From assembly GCA_002441135.1 (NCBI GenBank), contig DJVJ01000017.1, forward strand, positions 1-18,720: DNA of 18,720 nt, given 5' to 3'. Of this stretch, positions 7,505 through 15,309 are shown piece by piece. Source of the stretch: Caryophanales bacterium UBA6259. GTDB taxonomy: Bacteria > Bacillota > Bacilli > Tepidibacillales > Tepidibacillaceae. Under the pieces are notes generated by a model. It worked only from the letters and a program-made list of their open reading frames with translations. It was not told the origin of the DNA and ran no database searches. A program made the translations under genes and the position numbers. The stretch's first letter is position 1. Every line of letters starts with the position of its first letter.

Positions 7505-7660
7505 TTACCTTTTTCTTGGCATCTCTATTGAAGAAAATTCACTTTTTTGTAGCATCTTATTTTCTAGCATAAGATCCTCTAGCTCTAGCTTATTATGAAA
7601 ATCTGGAATAATCATTTGGTTCCAATCCTTATACATCATCTCTTTTTTTCCTTGATGCAT
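7505..7660 (-). CDS. Unrecognised small protein (51 aa) upstream of the BCCT transporter
   Basis: A 51-codon ORF starting MHQGKKEMMYKDWNQM and ending SIEMPRKR. I do not recognise the family. Support for being real: an ATG with a good Shine-Dalgarno (AAAGAGGGTGATTTC), the same strand and direction as the transporter, a stop only 13 bp before the BCCT ATG, and a separate Shine-Dalgarno for the transporter in that gap. The protein is polar, Met-rich (eight Met) and probably cytosolic; residues 23-40 (HNKLELEDLMLENKMLQK) look like an amphipathic helix with a leucine/methionine stripe. No membrane segment and no signal peptide. It could be a small regulator or partner of the transporter, or a translated leader peptide; function is unknown. 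Confidence 0.5.
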   Translation of the reverse strand: MHQGKKEMMYKDWNQMIIPDFHNKLELEDLMLENKMLQKSEFSSIEMPRKR

Positions 7661-7894
7661 GAAATCACCCTCTTTCAAAATCTACCTGTTCTCATTTTTG
7701 CCAAAAAACTTCTATTTTATCATCGGTTTCATCAAGACTCCCTCTTCAACACCGTAAGAGGGAGTTGATTCAATCCTCGAAATAAGTCTCGCTTTATTTT
7801 TTGAAAATAATGAACTTCATTTTCTAGTTTTTTCAACTTTTAAGAAGGAAATTTATTTTAAAAAGAGAAATAGAGGAAGGACAGCATAGAAAGG
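7661..7894. other. Divergent intergenic region between the small ORF/BCCT and the amidase gene
   Basis: 234 bp, strongly AT-rich. It must hold the promoters of two divergent units, but I see no convincing sigma-A promoter for either. The best plus-strand match is TTCAAC-16 bp-TATTTT before the amidase; on the minus strand only an isolated TAAAAT is seen. The one clear structure is the inverted repeat at 7731-7769. A plus-strand purine-rich GAGGAAGG (7873-7880) precedes the amidase start region. Confidence 0.5.
7731..7769. repeat. Inverted repeat / strong hairpin in the divergent intergenic region
   Basis: ACTCCCTCTT (7737-7746) pairs perfectly with AAGAGGGAGT (7756-7765) around a 9-nt loop. 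Beyond a 2-nt AG bulge, ATCA (7731-7734) pairs with TGAT (7766-7769). Neither side is followed by a T-run, so it is not a standard terminator. It could be an operator for a dimeric regulator, or an RNA hairpin in the leader of the small ORF/BCCT transcript. Confidence 0.6.
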
Positions 7895-7937
7895 ATGGAT
7901 AGGATGGATAGGATGGATAGGATGGATAGGATGGAAA
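7893..7937 (+). repeat. 9-bp tandem repeat (GGATGGATA) at the amidase start
   Basis: Four perfect copies of GGATGGATA (7893-7928) and a fifth with one change, GGATGGAAA (7929-7937). The repeat encodes MDR-MDR-MDR-MDR-MER. Each unit supplies an in-frame ATG (7895, 7904, 7913, 7922, 7931), and the AGGA of one unit lies 8 nt before the ATG of the next, which is a workable Shine-Dalgarno distance. Confidence 0.95.
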
Positions 7938-9493
7938 GAATTAAATTTTCTAAAATACGAAAGGGTTTATCCGTTATATTTTTTATTACATTATTACTAG
8001 CAAGTACATTACTACTACAATCTACAGCAAACGCAAATAATAATGCCGTTGTTAAGGTAGATATCTTAAATGTTCGCTCTGGACCGGGGTTAAATTTTAA
8101 GATTACTCAACAAATAAAAAAGGGAGAAACCTACCCGATTCTCGATGAAAAAGAGAGCTGGGCTAAAATTAAAATTAATTCTGAAGAGGGTTGGGTAGCA
8201 AACTGGTTAGTGGATAAACAAATACAAAGTACATCAAGTACATCAACTCCTTCTTCTACAACTTCATCACCAAATAAACTGACCATAGAGTCTAATGTTC
8301 CTAGCTTAAATGTACGTAGTGGTCCAAGTACTAGCTTTGCAATTTTACAAAAAATTGATCCCGGAACAAAATACTTGGTTACACAGCAAGAAGGGGAATG
8401 GCTTCAGATTCAATTAAATGAGGATAAAAAAGGTTGGGTAGCAAACTGGCTTGTCACTCTAAGTAATGATGTACCATCAAAAGAAACTTTAGTAAAAAAT
8501 CTAGTTACAGTTCAAGTCGATATATTAAATGTTCGCGCCAATCCTTCAACCGATTCAGCCATCCTCGGCAAATTACATAAAGGGGACCAAGCAGAGGTAT
8601 TAGATATCAAGGATGGCTGGTACCAAATTGATTATAAAGGACAAAAGGGTTGGATTGCGTCACAGTTTGCGACACAGGACAAAGGAGCAATTCCGTCCTC
8701 ACCTACCCCTAATCTAGCAAACCAACCAATGGTCACAATCTTAAATCCAGGAACTAACCTACGTGAGGGTCCTTCATTAAATCAAAAGGTGGTTGCTAGA
8801 GCAAATACAGGAGATCAATTCCCTATTATAGAAACCTTTGGAGATTGGTATCATATTCAATTAGCAAACGGCCAAAAAGCTTATGTCGCAGGATGGATTG
8901 TTTCGGTAAATGGTTTAAGTAAAGAAATAAAACGAGGAATTGAAAAAATTCTAGAGAATAAAGTGATTATTGTAGATGCAGGACATGGTGGAATTGATCA
9001 TGGAGCTACTGGTAAATTTTTTAACTCCATTGAGAAAAACTTAAATCTAGATGTGGCAAAGCGATTAGAGCAAAAATTAAAGGCTGCAGGTGCTCGCGTT
9101 ATTATGACCCGAACTGGAGATAGCAAAATTTCCCTACAGGGACGAGTTGATATCGGAATTATTCATTATGCCGATGCCTTTATCAGTGTACATCATAATA
9201 CCAATGCAAGTAGTCAGGTCTCTGGCACCATTACCTATTTTTATAATGAAGCCGATAAAGAGCTTGCTATTGCTGTACAAAAGCATCTAGTAAAAAGTAA
9301 TGGTTTAAAGGATTTGAAAGCTAGATATGGTAATTATTTTGTTTTAAGAGAAAATCCAAAAAAATCAATTTTAGTGGAGCTAGCCTTTTTGACCAACTAT
9401 AATGATGAGCTAAAGGCCAATCAAAACAAATTCCAAGAAAATTCTGCCGAAGGAATCTTTCAAGGAGTATTAGCCTATTTCGAGGAAAACTAA
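7895..9493 (+). CDS. yrvJ: Secreted N-acetylmuramoyl-L-alanine amidase with four SH3 domains (YrvJ-like)
   Basis: Zinc amidase that cleaves the MurNAc-L-Ala bond of peptidoglycan; extracellular, wall-bound. Signal peptide: positive IKFSKIRKG (16-24), hydrophobic core 25-41, likely cleavage after TANA (44-47). Four bacterial SH3 (SH3b) repeats: about 50-108, 128-188, 203-260 and 278-338, with LNVRSGP, LNVRSGP, LNVRANP and TNLREGP signatures; a Ser/Thr-rich linker (111-127) separates the first two. Amidase_3 domain 355-530: zinc ligands His364 (DAGHGG), Glu380 (NSIEKN) and His433 (SVHHN); catalytic Glu495 (ILVELAFLTN). 532 residues from the first ATG. Five start codons lie in the 9-bp repeat. 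The first has its Shine-Dalgarno 14 nt away; later ones have AGGA at 8 nt; starting at 7931 would leave a normal signal peptide. Position next to dtd matches B. subtilis yrvJ. Confidence 0.93.
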   Translation: MDRMDRMDRMDRMERIKFSKIRKGLSVIFFITLLLASTLLLQSTANANNNAVVKVDILNVRSGPGLNFKITQQIKKGETYPILDEKESWAKIKINSEEGWVANWLVDKQIQSTSSTSTPSSTTSSPNKLTIESNVPSLNVRSGPSTSFAILQKIDPGTKYLVTQQEGEWLQIQLNEDKKGWVANWLVTLSNDVPSKETLVKNLVTVQVDILNVRANPSTDSAILGKLHKGDQAEVLDIKDGWYQIDYKGQKGWIASQFATQDKGAIPSSPTPNLANQPMVTILNPGTNLREGPSLNQKVVARANTGDQFPIIETFGDWYHIQLANGQKAYVAGWIVSVNGLSKEIKRGIEKILENKVIIVDAGHGGIDHGATGKFFNSIEKNLNLDVAKRLEQKLKAAGARVIMTRTGDSKISLQGRVDIGIIHYADAFISVHHNTNASSQVSGTITYFYNEADKELAIAVQKHLVKSNGLKDLKARYGNYFVLRENPKKSILVELAFLTNYNDELKANQNKFQENSAEGIFQGVLAYFEEN

Positions 9494-9533
9494 AGAAACG
9501 ATAAAAAATATAAAGAAATACAATGAACTATAA

Positions 9534-9574
9534 AAAGAACCCAGATCACTTAAGCTTTGCGATTTGGGTTCTTT
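9534..9574. terminator. Bidirectional terminator between the amidase gene and dtd
   Basis: AAAGAACCCA (9534-9543) pairs perfectly with TGGGTTCTTT (9565-9574), and the stem extends inward through GATC/GATT to a loop. On the minus strand TTCTTTTTAT follows the stem, so it should stop relA-dtd transcripts well. On the plus strand only TTTC-AATTT follows, so it is weaker for the amidase. It lies 4 bp from the dtd stop codon and 40 bp after the amidase stop. Confidence 0.88.
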
Positions 9575-9578
9575 CAAT

Positions 9579-10022
9579 TTATTGCTTCGAGTCTAAAATT
9601 AGTGTAACAGGGCCATCATTCGTTAGTTCGACTTCCATCATTTCACCGAAGATTCCCGTTTCTACATGAATCCCTGTTTCCATGAGTAATTTATTAAATC
9701 GGTCATAGATTTTTTTTGCATGATCTGGTTTGGCCGCATTCATAAAATTAGGACGTCTTCCCTTTTTTGCATCTCCATATAGGGTAAATTGAGAAATGGA
9801 TAAAACACTCCCCTTCACATCGATTAAGGAATGATTCATTTTCTCATTTTCATCTTCAAAAATCCGTAAATTGGCAACTTTATCTACTAAAAACTGAACG
9901 TCTGCTTCTTGGTCATCATAAGTGACACCAACTAGCAGTACATAACCAAAATCGATTGCACCAACCACATTTTCTTTTACACGTACCTTGGCATTTTTCG
10001 CTCTTTGAACTACAATTTTCAA
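9579..10022 (-). CDS. dtd: D-aminoacyl-tRNA deacylase
   Basis: Hydrolyses D-amino acids (and glycine mischarged on tRNA-Ala) from tRNA; cytoplasmic dimer. 147 residues, the usual length. Both family motifs are present: SQFTLYGD (77-84) and NDGPVTL (135-141), whose Gly137-Pro138 is the Gly-cisPro pair that excludes L-aminoacyl-tRNA. The start codon is TTG, chosen because GAGAGGG lies about 6 nt upstream and the protein begins MKIVVQRAKNAKV as in the family. It follows relA by 17 bp and is surely in the same operon; the stop runs straight into the bidirectional terminator. Confidence 0.96.
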   Translation of the reverse strand: MKIVVQRAKNAKVRVKENVVGAIDFGYVLLVGVTYDDQEADVQFLVDKVANLRIFEDENEKMNHSLIDVKGSVLSISQFTLYGDAKKGRRPNFMNAAKPDHAKKIYDRFNKLLMETGIHVETGIFGEMMEVELTNDGPVTLILDSKQ

Positions 10023-10039
10023 GATTAACCCTCTCTTTT

Positions 10040-12205
10040 CTATTGCATCACACGCTGTACTGTATATACATCCTTCACTCTTTTGATTCTTTCAACCACC
10101 TGATGCAAATGTTCGGTATTATGAATTAGGATCGTCATTGTAATATAGGCCATTTTATTTTTATCCGATTTACCAGATACCGCAGTCATATTTGTTTTCG
10201 ATTCAGAAACCGCTTGTAGGACCTCATTAAGTAAGCCTCTTCGATCCATCCCCATTACTTCGATATCCACGGTATACGAATGGTCTTTGTTTTGATTATC
10301 CCAAGCCACTTCAATAAGGCGGTCATGCTCTTCAGTAGATTGAATGTTAGGACAATCAGAACGATGGACAGAGACCCCTCTTCCCTTGGTTATAAATCCA
10401 ACGATATCGTCACCAGGGACAGGATTACAGCATCTAGAGAAACGAACAAGTAGATTATCTACACCCTTTACAGTTACTCCAGCAGCTGCCTTTTTCTTCA
10501 CCTGAAATAAAGATTTGGACTCAATTGCTTTTTCTAAGGTTTGAAAATCGGCTTCCTTTCTCGCTTTTTCTGTTAGCCTAGTTGCGATTTGTGCTGCTGT
10601 TATTCCGCCATAGCCAATTGCAGCCATCATATCCTCATCATCATTAAAATTAAACTTCGCTGCAATTTCCTTTAGCTGCTCTGAAGTCATAAATTGACCA
10701 GCTTCAAAGCCTTGTTTTCGCAACTCTCTCTCTATGCTTTCTCTACCTTTGTTAATATTTTCTTCGCGTTTTTCCTTTTTAAACCAAGCTTTAATTTTAC
10801 TTCTAGCATGTGAAGACTGAGCAATCTTTAACCAGTCCTGGCTTGGCCCATAGCTGTGCTTTGAGGTAAGAACCTCTACAATATCTCCGGTTTTTAATCG
10901 ATGATCTAAAGGGACAATTTTGCCATTTACTTTTGCACCAATACAACGGTTTCCTACCTCTGTATGAATACGATAGGCAAAGTCTAATGGTACTGATCCC
11001 TGAGGTAGCTCAATTACATCTCCTTTTGGGGTAAATACAAATACTTCATCCGCAAAGAGATCCATTTTTAGGGATTCCATAAATTCCTGTGCATCGCGGT
11101 AATCATTTTGCCATTCTAAAATTTCTCTAAACCATGATAATTTATCCTCAAATGTTCCTTCTAGTTCTTTACCTTCTTTGTATGCCCAATGAGCAGCTAT
11201 ACCGAACTCAGCAGTTTGATGCATATCATGGGTTCGAATTTGAACCTCTAATGGTTCTCCATTTGGCCCAATAACTGTGGTATGCAAAGACTGATACATA
11301 TTTGGCTTAGGCATTGCAATATAATCTTTAAAACGACCCGGCATTGGTTTCCATAAGGTATGAATAGTACCCAAGGTCGCATAGCAATCCTTTATGCTTT
11401 CAACAATTACTCTTACTGCAAGAAGATCATAAATCTCATCAAATTGTTTATTTTGCTTTGTCATTTTTCTATAAATACTGTAAATATGCTTAGGTCGACC
11501 AGCAATATCACAATCAATTTCTAAATCCTTTAATTTTTGCTGAATGTTTTCTTTTACTCTTGATAGATAATCCTCTCGTTCTGCTCGCTTCTTTTTCATC
11601 AAATGAACAATCCGATAATACTGCTGTGGATTTAAATAACGTAGTGCAGTATCCTCCAATTCCCACTTAATAGTGGAAATCCCTAGTCGATGAGCGAGAG
11701 GAGCAAAAATCTCTAAGGTTTCATTAGCGATTCTTCGTTGCTTTTCTTCTGGCAAATGCTTCAATGTTCTCATATTATGCAATCGGTCTGCTAGTTTAAT
11801 GAGAATAACCCGAATATCCTTTGCCATGGCTACAAACATTTTTCGATGATTCTCTGCTTGCTGCTCTTCTTTTGATTTATATTTAATTCGTCCAAGCTTT
11901 GTAACTCCATCGACTAATCGAACGACTTCTGGCCCAAAACGAATATTTAATTCATCAAAGGTAACCTCTGTATCTTCAACGACATCATGCAATATCCCAG
12001 AAATTACTGTTACTGCGTCTAATTGCAAACCTACTAAAATCTCTGCAACCTTAACTGGATGAACAATATACGGTTCTCCGGAATTGCGTTGCTGACCTTC
12101 ATGTGCTTTCTTGGCAAATAGATAAGCTTGTTCTATTAAATCAATGTCACTTTGCGACATATATTCTGAGGCTTTTTTAGTTAAAATTTCAATATCATGT
12201 TCCAT
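10040..12205 (-). CDS. relA: Bifunctional (p)ppGpp synthetase/hydrolase Rel
   Basis: Makes and degrades (p)ppGpp in the stringent response, acting at the ribosome. 721 residues from the ATG at 12205. This start is chosen over a GTG at 12214 because AAAGGTGA, which contains that GTG, is the Shine-Dalgarno, five bases before the ATG. Order (ATG numbering): HD hydrolase with HDVVED (73-78), intact; synthetase with YSIYRKM (242-248) and RFKD (291-294), the RXKD form typical of bifunctional Rel rather than the EXDD of E. coli RelA; TGS domain (about 387-447); helical and zinc-finger-like region with SRCCNPVPGDD (590-600) and HRSDCPN; C-terminal ACT (about 643-720). Both activities should therefore be present. 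Operon relA-dtd from its own promoter. Confidence 0.97.
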   Translation of the reverse strand: MEHDIEILTKKASEYMSQSDIDLIEQAYLFAKKAHEGQQRNSGEPYIVHPVKVAEILVGLQLDAVTVISGILHDVVEDTEVTFDELNIRFGPEVVRLVDGVTKLGRIKYKSKEEQQAENHRKMFVAMAKDIRVILIKLADRLHNMRTLKHLPEEKQRRIANETLEIFAPLAHRLGISTIKWELEDTALRYLNPQQYYRIVHLMKKKRAEREDYLSRVKENIQQKLKDLEIDCDIAGRPKHIYSIYRKMTKQNKQFDEIYDLLAVRVIVESIKDCYATLGTIHTLWKPMPGRFKDYIAMPKPNMYQSLHTTVIGPNGEPLEVQIRTHDMHQTAEFGIAAHWAYKEGKELEGTFEDKLSWFREILEWQNDYRDAQEFMESLKMDLFADEVFVFTPKGDVIELPQGSVPLDFAYRIHTEVGNRCIGAKVNGKIVPLDHRLKTGDIVEVLTSKHSYGPSQDWLKIAQSSHARSKIKAWFKKEKREENINKGRESIERELRKQGFEAGQFMTSEQLKEIAAKFNFNDDEDMMAAIGYGGITAAQIATRLTEKARKEADFQTLEKAIESKSLFQVKKKAAAGVTVKGVDNLLVRFSRCCNPVPGDDIVGFITKGRGVSVHRSDCPNIQSTEEHDRLIEVAWDNQNKDHSYTVDIEVMGMDRRGLLNEVLQAVSESKTNMTAVSGKSDKNKMAYITMTILIHNTEHLHQVVERIKRVKDVYTVQRVMQ

Positions 12206-12240
12206 TAAATTCACCTTTGCAGTTGAGTTGTATTTTAATA

Positions 12241-12268
12241 ATTATACCCTTTTCTATGCGAATGTAAA
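12241..12268 (-). promoter_or_regulatory. sigma-A promoter of relA-dtd
   Basis: Minus-strand TTTACA (12263-12268), a 16-bp spacer and consensus TATAAT (12241-12246), giving a start near 12234 and a leader of about 30 nt before the relA ATG. The -35 box lies within the T-rich tail of the apt terminator, so termination and initiation share bases. Confidence 0.85.
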
Positions 12269-12295
12269 GAAAACCCAACGTATTGTTGGGTTTTT
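12266..12295. terminator. Terminator after recJ-apt, possibly bidirectional
   Basis: AAAACCCAAC (12270-12279) pairs with GTTGGGTTTT (12285-12294) around a 5-nt loop. In the minus direction the stem is followed by CTTT-ACA, serving the recJ-apt transcript. The plus strand shows TTTTT at the stem end. It separates recJ-apt from relA. Confidence 0.85.
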
Positions 12296-12363
12296 AATTT
12301 ATCCTCAGTATATATCATTAAAATATATCTGAAAAGGATTCAATTTTAATAATATTTAAATTT

Positions 12364-12876
12364 TTAATAAGTAACTAATGAGAAAACATCGTAACCCTTT
12401 AGTTTATCTCTGCCATTTAAATAACTTAATTCGATTAAAAATGCAGCACCGACTACTTCAGCACCAAGCTGCTCCATTAGATTAATGGTTGTTTCAATCG
12501 TACCACCAGTAGCAAGCAAATCATCTGCAATAAGTACCCTTTGACCCGGTGTAATCGCATCACGATGTACTGCTAATGCATCTTTTCCGTACTCTAAGTT
12601 ATATTGTGCTTCAATGGTTTCATAAGGTAGCTTACCAGATTTACGAATTGGTACAAAACCAACCCCTAATGCATAAGAAAGTGGAGCACCTACAACAAAT
12701 CCTCTTGCTTCTGGACCTGCGATTAAATCAATCTCTTTATCCTTACAAAATTGTGCTAATTCATCAATTGCTGATTTGTATATTTCTCCATCTTTTAATA
12801 ATGTGGTAATATCCTTAAAACGAATTCCTTCTTGAGGGAAATTAGGTATTACTCGGATAAATTGTTTGTAATCCAT
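12364..12876 (-). CDS. apt: Adenine phosphoribosyltransferase
   Basis: Purine salvage: adenine + PRPP gives AMP + PPi; cytoplasmic dimer. 170 residues, the normal length. The PRPP-binding motif VLIADDLLATGGT (114-126) is intact, and GPEARGF (54-60) and the flexible catalytic loop region VPIRKSGKLPYET (75-87) are typical of bacterial APRT. ATG with TTAGGAGGAACAACCA. It starts 20 bp after recJ, so it is the second gene of a recJ-apt unit, as in B. subtilis; a hairpin after its stop ends the transcript. Confidence 0.97.
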   Translation of the reverse strand: MDYKQFIRVIPNFPQEGIRFKDITTLLKDGEIYKSAIDELAQFCKDKEIDLIAGPEARGFVVGAPLSYALGVGFVPIRKSGKLPYETIEAQYNLEYGKDALAVHRDAITPGQRVLIADDLLATGGTIETTINLMEQLGAEVVGAAFLIELSYLNGRDKLKGYDVFSLVTY

Positions 12877-12896
12877 TGGTTGTTCCTCCTAAAACA

Positions 12897-15221
12897 TTAA
12901 TTAGTTTCTCTTTGCGCTAAAAACCAAGCTTTTAATTGTTTTGCATTCAGCGAAAAGAATATTCGCTTAATCTCATCATAATCTAAGTGCTGCTGATAGA
13001 TTTTTGAAGAGGTTAATTCTCTTTTCTTAGGATTTGAAATGATTGTAATTTCATCTCCACTATCTATTATAAAGTCTAACTCTATAAAAACATCAAGTAT
13101 TAATTGCAGAATTTCTGAATTTATTTTAAACTTTTTAAAATATTGTTCGGCTTTTTGCTTATTTCTAAGGCTTGGATGCTTTTTTAGAACAGAATAAACC
13201 TGAACCATTGTTTCCCTGTTTGGTAAGCTAATTTCTTTATTAATTCCATTATTCCCATAAACACAGTAAATTCTTTCTAGTTTATTAATTTCCTTTAAAA
13301 TTTTTTGCATTTCCTTTAAAGAATTAGGAATATCATACAAAATAAGATGGTTTATTTCATCTAATGACTCACGATGAACCATTTGATAGGTGGTGGATCG
13401 CCAAGGAAATTGTGTATTATGTTCACCATCCTCATTATGGAGGATCAATGTATTATGCTGATCAAAATGAGAATAACGTTGTAACTCTTCTAAGGCCCTT
13501 GAATTATTACGCCAATCAAAGCATTGAATCTCAGGAATATGAAGATCTTTTATTATAATTTGAGGTTTCCTTTTTCCATTCCACTCGTTAATACTTAGTT
13601 CGCCGGATAAATTAATCTGTGAATGAAAGGCAATCTCATTTTTTATATCTCCTAATTTAAATCCAATTGCCTCTATTTCTGTCTGTTCAGTCTGTAGCTT
13701 TAGCTTAAGGTGGGCATTTTTCCCTACCGTTGCTATTTCTACAACTTCTCCTTTTTCAATCAAAAATTTAGGAGCAGGATTTCCAATACCAAAAGGTTCT
13801 AATCGCTTTAATTCATCGATTAAATCAACACTAATTTCATCATAGGTGCAAACAGCATCTAGTTTTTCTACAGGAATAAAATCCTCTTCAGTCAACCATT
13901 CCTCTGCTAGTTGATTTAGTTTTTGACGCAGTATTGAAATATTGGCCTTCTCAATACTTAAACCTGCGGCAGCAGGATGTCCTCCATAATGAGGTAGAAT
14001 TTCTTGTACAGTGGTTAGTGCTTGATATATATCATAGCCTTCAATACTCCGAGCAGATCCTTTTGCAATTCCGGTTTCCTTATCAATGCTTAAAATAATG
14101 GTTGGTCGATAAAACTTTTCTAATATCCTTGATGCGACAATTCCTATTACACCAGCATTCCAACCTTCTTTTGCTATAACCAATACACGATGATGATACA
14201 ATTCTTCTTTTTCAATGGCTTCAAAGGCCTCTTTCGTCATTTCCTCTACTAATCCTTGTCGTTCCTGATTTAAGCGGTCTAACCGGTCTGCCAGCTCTAA
14301 CGCCTGCTCTTGGTTTTCTTCAATCAGTAAGGATACCGCATGCTTTGCTGAGTCTAATCTCCCTCCTGCATTGATTCGTGGGCCAATGCCAAAACCAATA
14401 TGACCTGCAGTAATCTCTTTATCAGAAAGTCCCACCGTATCCATTAACGCTTTTACTCCAATGTGTGTTGTCATTTGTAACTGTCGCAGTCCCTCATACA
14501 CGATAATACGATTCTCACCAACTAAGGGAACGAGGTCTGCGACAGTTCCTATAGCAGCTAGATCAATTAAATCAATAGGCACTCGATTTAATAAAGCATG
14601 AGAAAGCTTAAATGCAACACCTACACCGGCTAAATATTTAAATGGATAAGTATCGTTTGGTTTTTTAGGATTAATAATTGCAAAAGCATCTGGTAATACT
14701 GCTGGCGGTTCATGATGATCAGTAATGATTAAATCTATCTCTAATTCTTTTGCTATTTCCGCTTCTTTTACAGCACTGATTCCTGTATCCACTGTAATGA
14801 TTACTTTAAATCCTTTTTCTTTTGCCAAATAAATGGCCTCTTGGTTTAAACCATATCCTTCTGTAAAACGGTTAGGAATATAATAATCAAAATGGGCATC
14901 CAACTTTTTTAAGGTTTTATATAATAAACTTGTACTTGTCACTCCATCAGCATCATAATCGCCATAAATAAGTATTGGCTCCTTTTTCATTAATGCTAGA
15001 TGAATACGATCAACTGCTTTTTTCATTCCATCTAGCAAAAAAGGGTCATGAAGATTTTTTAGGTTGATATTAAGAAATTGATCAATTTCTTTTTCTGTCC
15101 TAAGTCCTCTTAATGAGATTATCTTTGCCACTAATGGATGAATCGTATTTTCAAATGAGCTATTTTCCAATGATGAAGCTTCCAAAGCTGGAATTCTCCA
15201 TCTTTTTTTTGGTTTTAACAT
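12897..15221 (-). CDS. recJ: Single-stranded-DNA-specific exonuclease RecJ
   Basis: 5'-3' ssDNA exonuclease for RecF-pathway recombination, mismatch repair and base excision repair; DHH superfamily, Mn/Mg-dependent. 774 residues, the long Bacillota form (E. coli is about 577). Seen: DYDADGVTS (88-96, motif I), VDTG (144-147, motif II), DHH (168-170, motif III), the GIGPRINAGGRLDSA segment (278-292), DHHA1 with GGHPAAAGL (413-421), then an OB-fold (about 455-562). Residues about 565-774 are the extra C-terminal domain found in Bacillus RecJ; function unclear, with low similarity expected. ATG with AAGGGGGCAACAAA. Upstream 88 bp contain a TATAAT; apt follows by 20 bp. Confidence 0.95.
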   Translation of the reverse strand: MLKPKKRWRIPALEASSLENSSFENTIHPLVAKIISLRGLRTEKEIDQFLNINLKNLHDPFLLDGMKKAVDRIHLALMKKEPILIYGDYDADGVTSTSLLYKTLKKLDAHFDYYIPNRFTEGYGLNQEAIYLAKEKGFKVIITVDTGISAVKEAEIAKELEIDLIITDHHEPPAVLPDAFAIINPKKPNDTYPFKYLAGVGVAFKLSHALLNRVPIDLIDLAAIGTVADLVPLVGENRIIVYEGLRQLQMTTHIGVKALMDTVGLSDKEITAGHIGFGIGPRINAGGRLDSAKHAVSLLIEENQEQALELADRLDRLNQERQGLVEEMTKEAFEAIEKEELYHHRVLVIAKEGWNAGVIGIVASRILEKFYRPTIILSIDKETGIAKGSARSIEGYDIYQALTTVQEILPHYGGHPAAAGLSIEKANISILRQKLNQLAEEWLTEEDFIPVEKLDAVCTYDEISVDLIDELKRLEPFGIGNPAPKFLIEKGEVVEIATVGKNAHLKLKLQTEQTEIEAIGFKLGDIKNEIAFHSQINLSGELSINEWNGKRKPQIIIKDLHIPEIQCFDWRNNSRALEELQRYSHFDQHNTLILHNEDGEHNTQFPWRSTTYQMVHRESLDEINHLILYDIPNSLKEMQKILKEINKLERIYCVYGNNGINKEISLPNRETMVQVYSVLKKHPSLRNKQKAEQYFKKFKINSEILQLILDVFIELDFIIDSGDEITIISNPKKRELTSSKIYQQHLDYDEIKRIFFSLNAKQLKAWFLAQRETN

Positions 15222-15248
15222 TTTGTTGCCCCCTTATTGACGCTTTAC

Positions 15249-15254
15249 ATTATA
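15249..15254 (-). promoter_or_regulatory. candidate -10 box for recJ-apt
   Basis: A perfect TATAAT on the minus strand, 27 bp before the recJ ATG in the 88-bp gap after the CDF gene. No good -35 hexamer is seen 16-18 bp upstream. The gap shows no terminator for the CDF gene, so recJ-apt may also receive readthrough. Confidence 0.4.
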
Positions 15255-15309
15255 AATTAAAATACGGCAAAGGGGAAATAATAAATTTTTTAATCTAATA
15301 ATTAATAAT

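Noticed and set aside
12206..12214. GTG at 12214 as the relA start
   Set aside because: This GTG is part of the Shine-Dalgarno AAAGGTGA that serves the ATG at 12205.
13364..13558. Plus-strand ORF within recJ, and similar ORFs inside other genes
   Set aside because: These are antisense shadows of strongly supported minus-strand genes, without ribosome binding sites or recognisable products.
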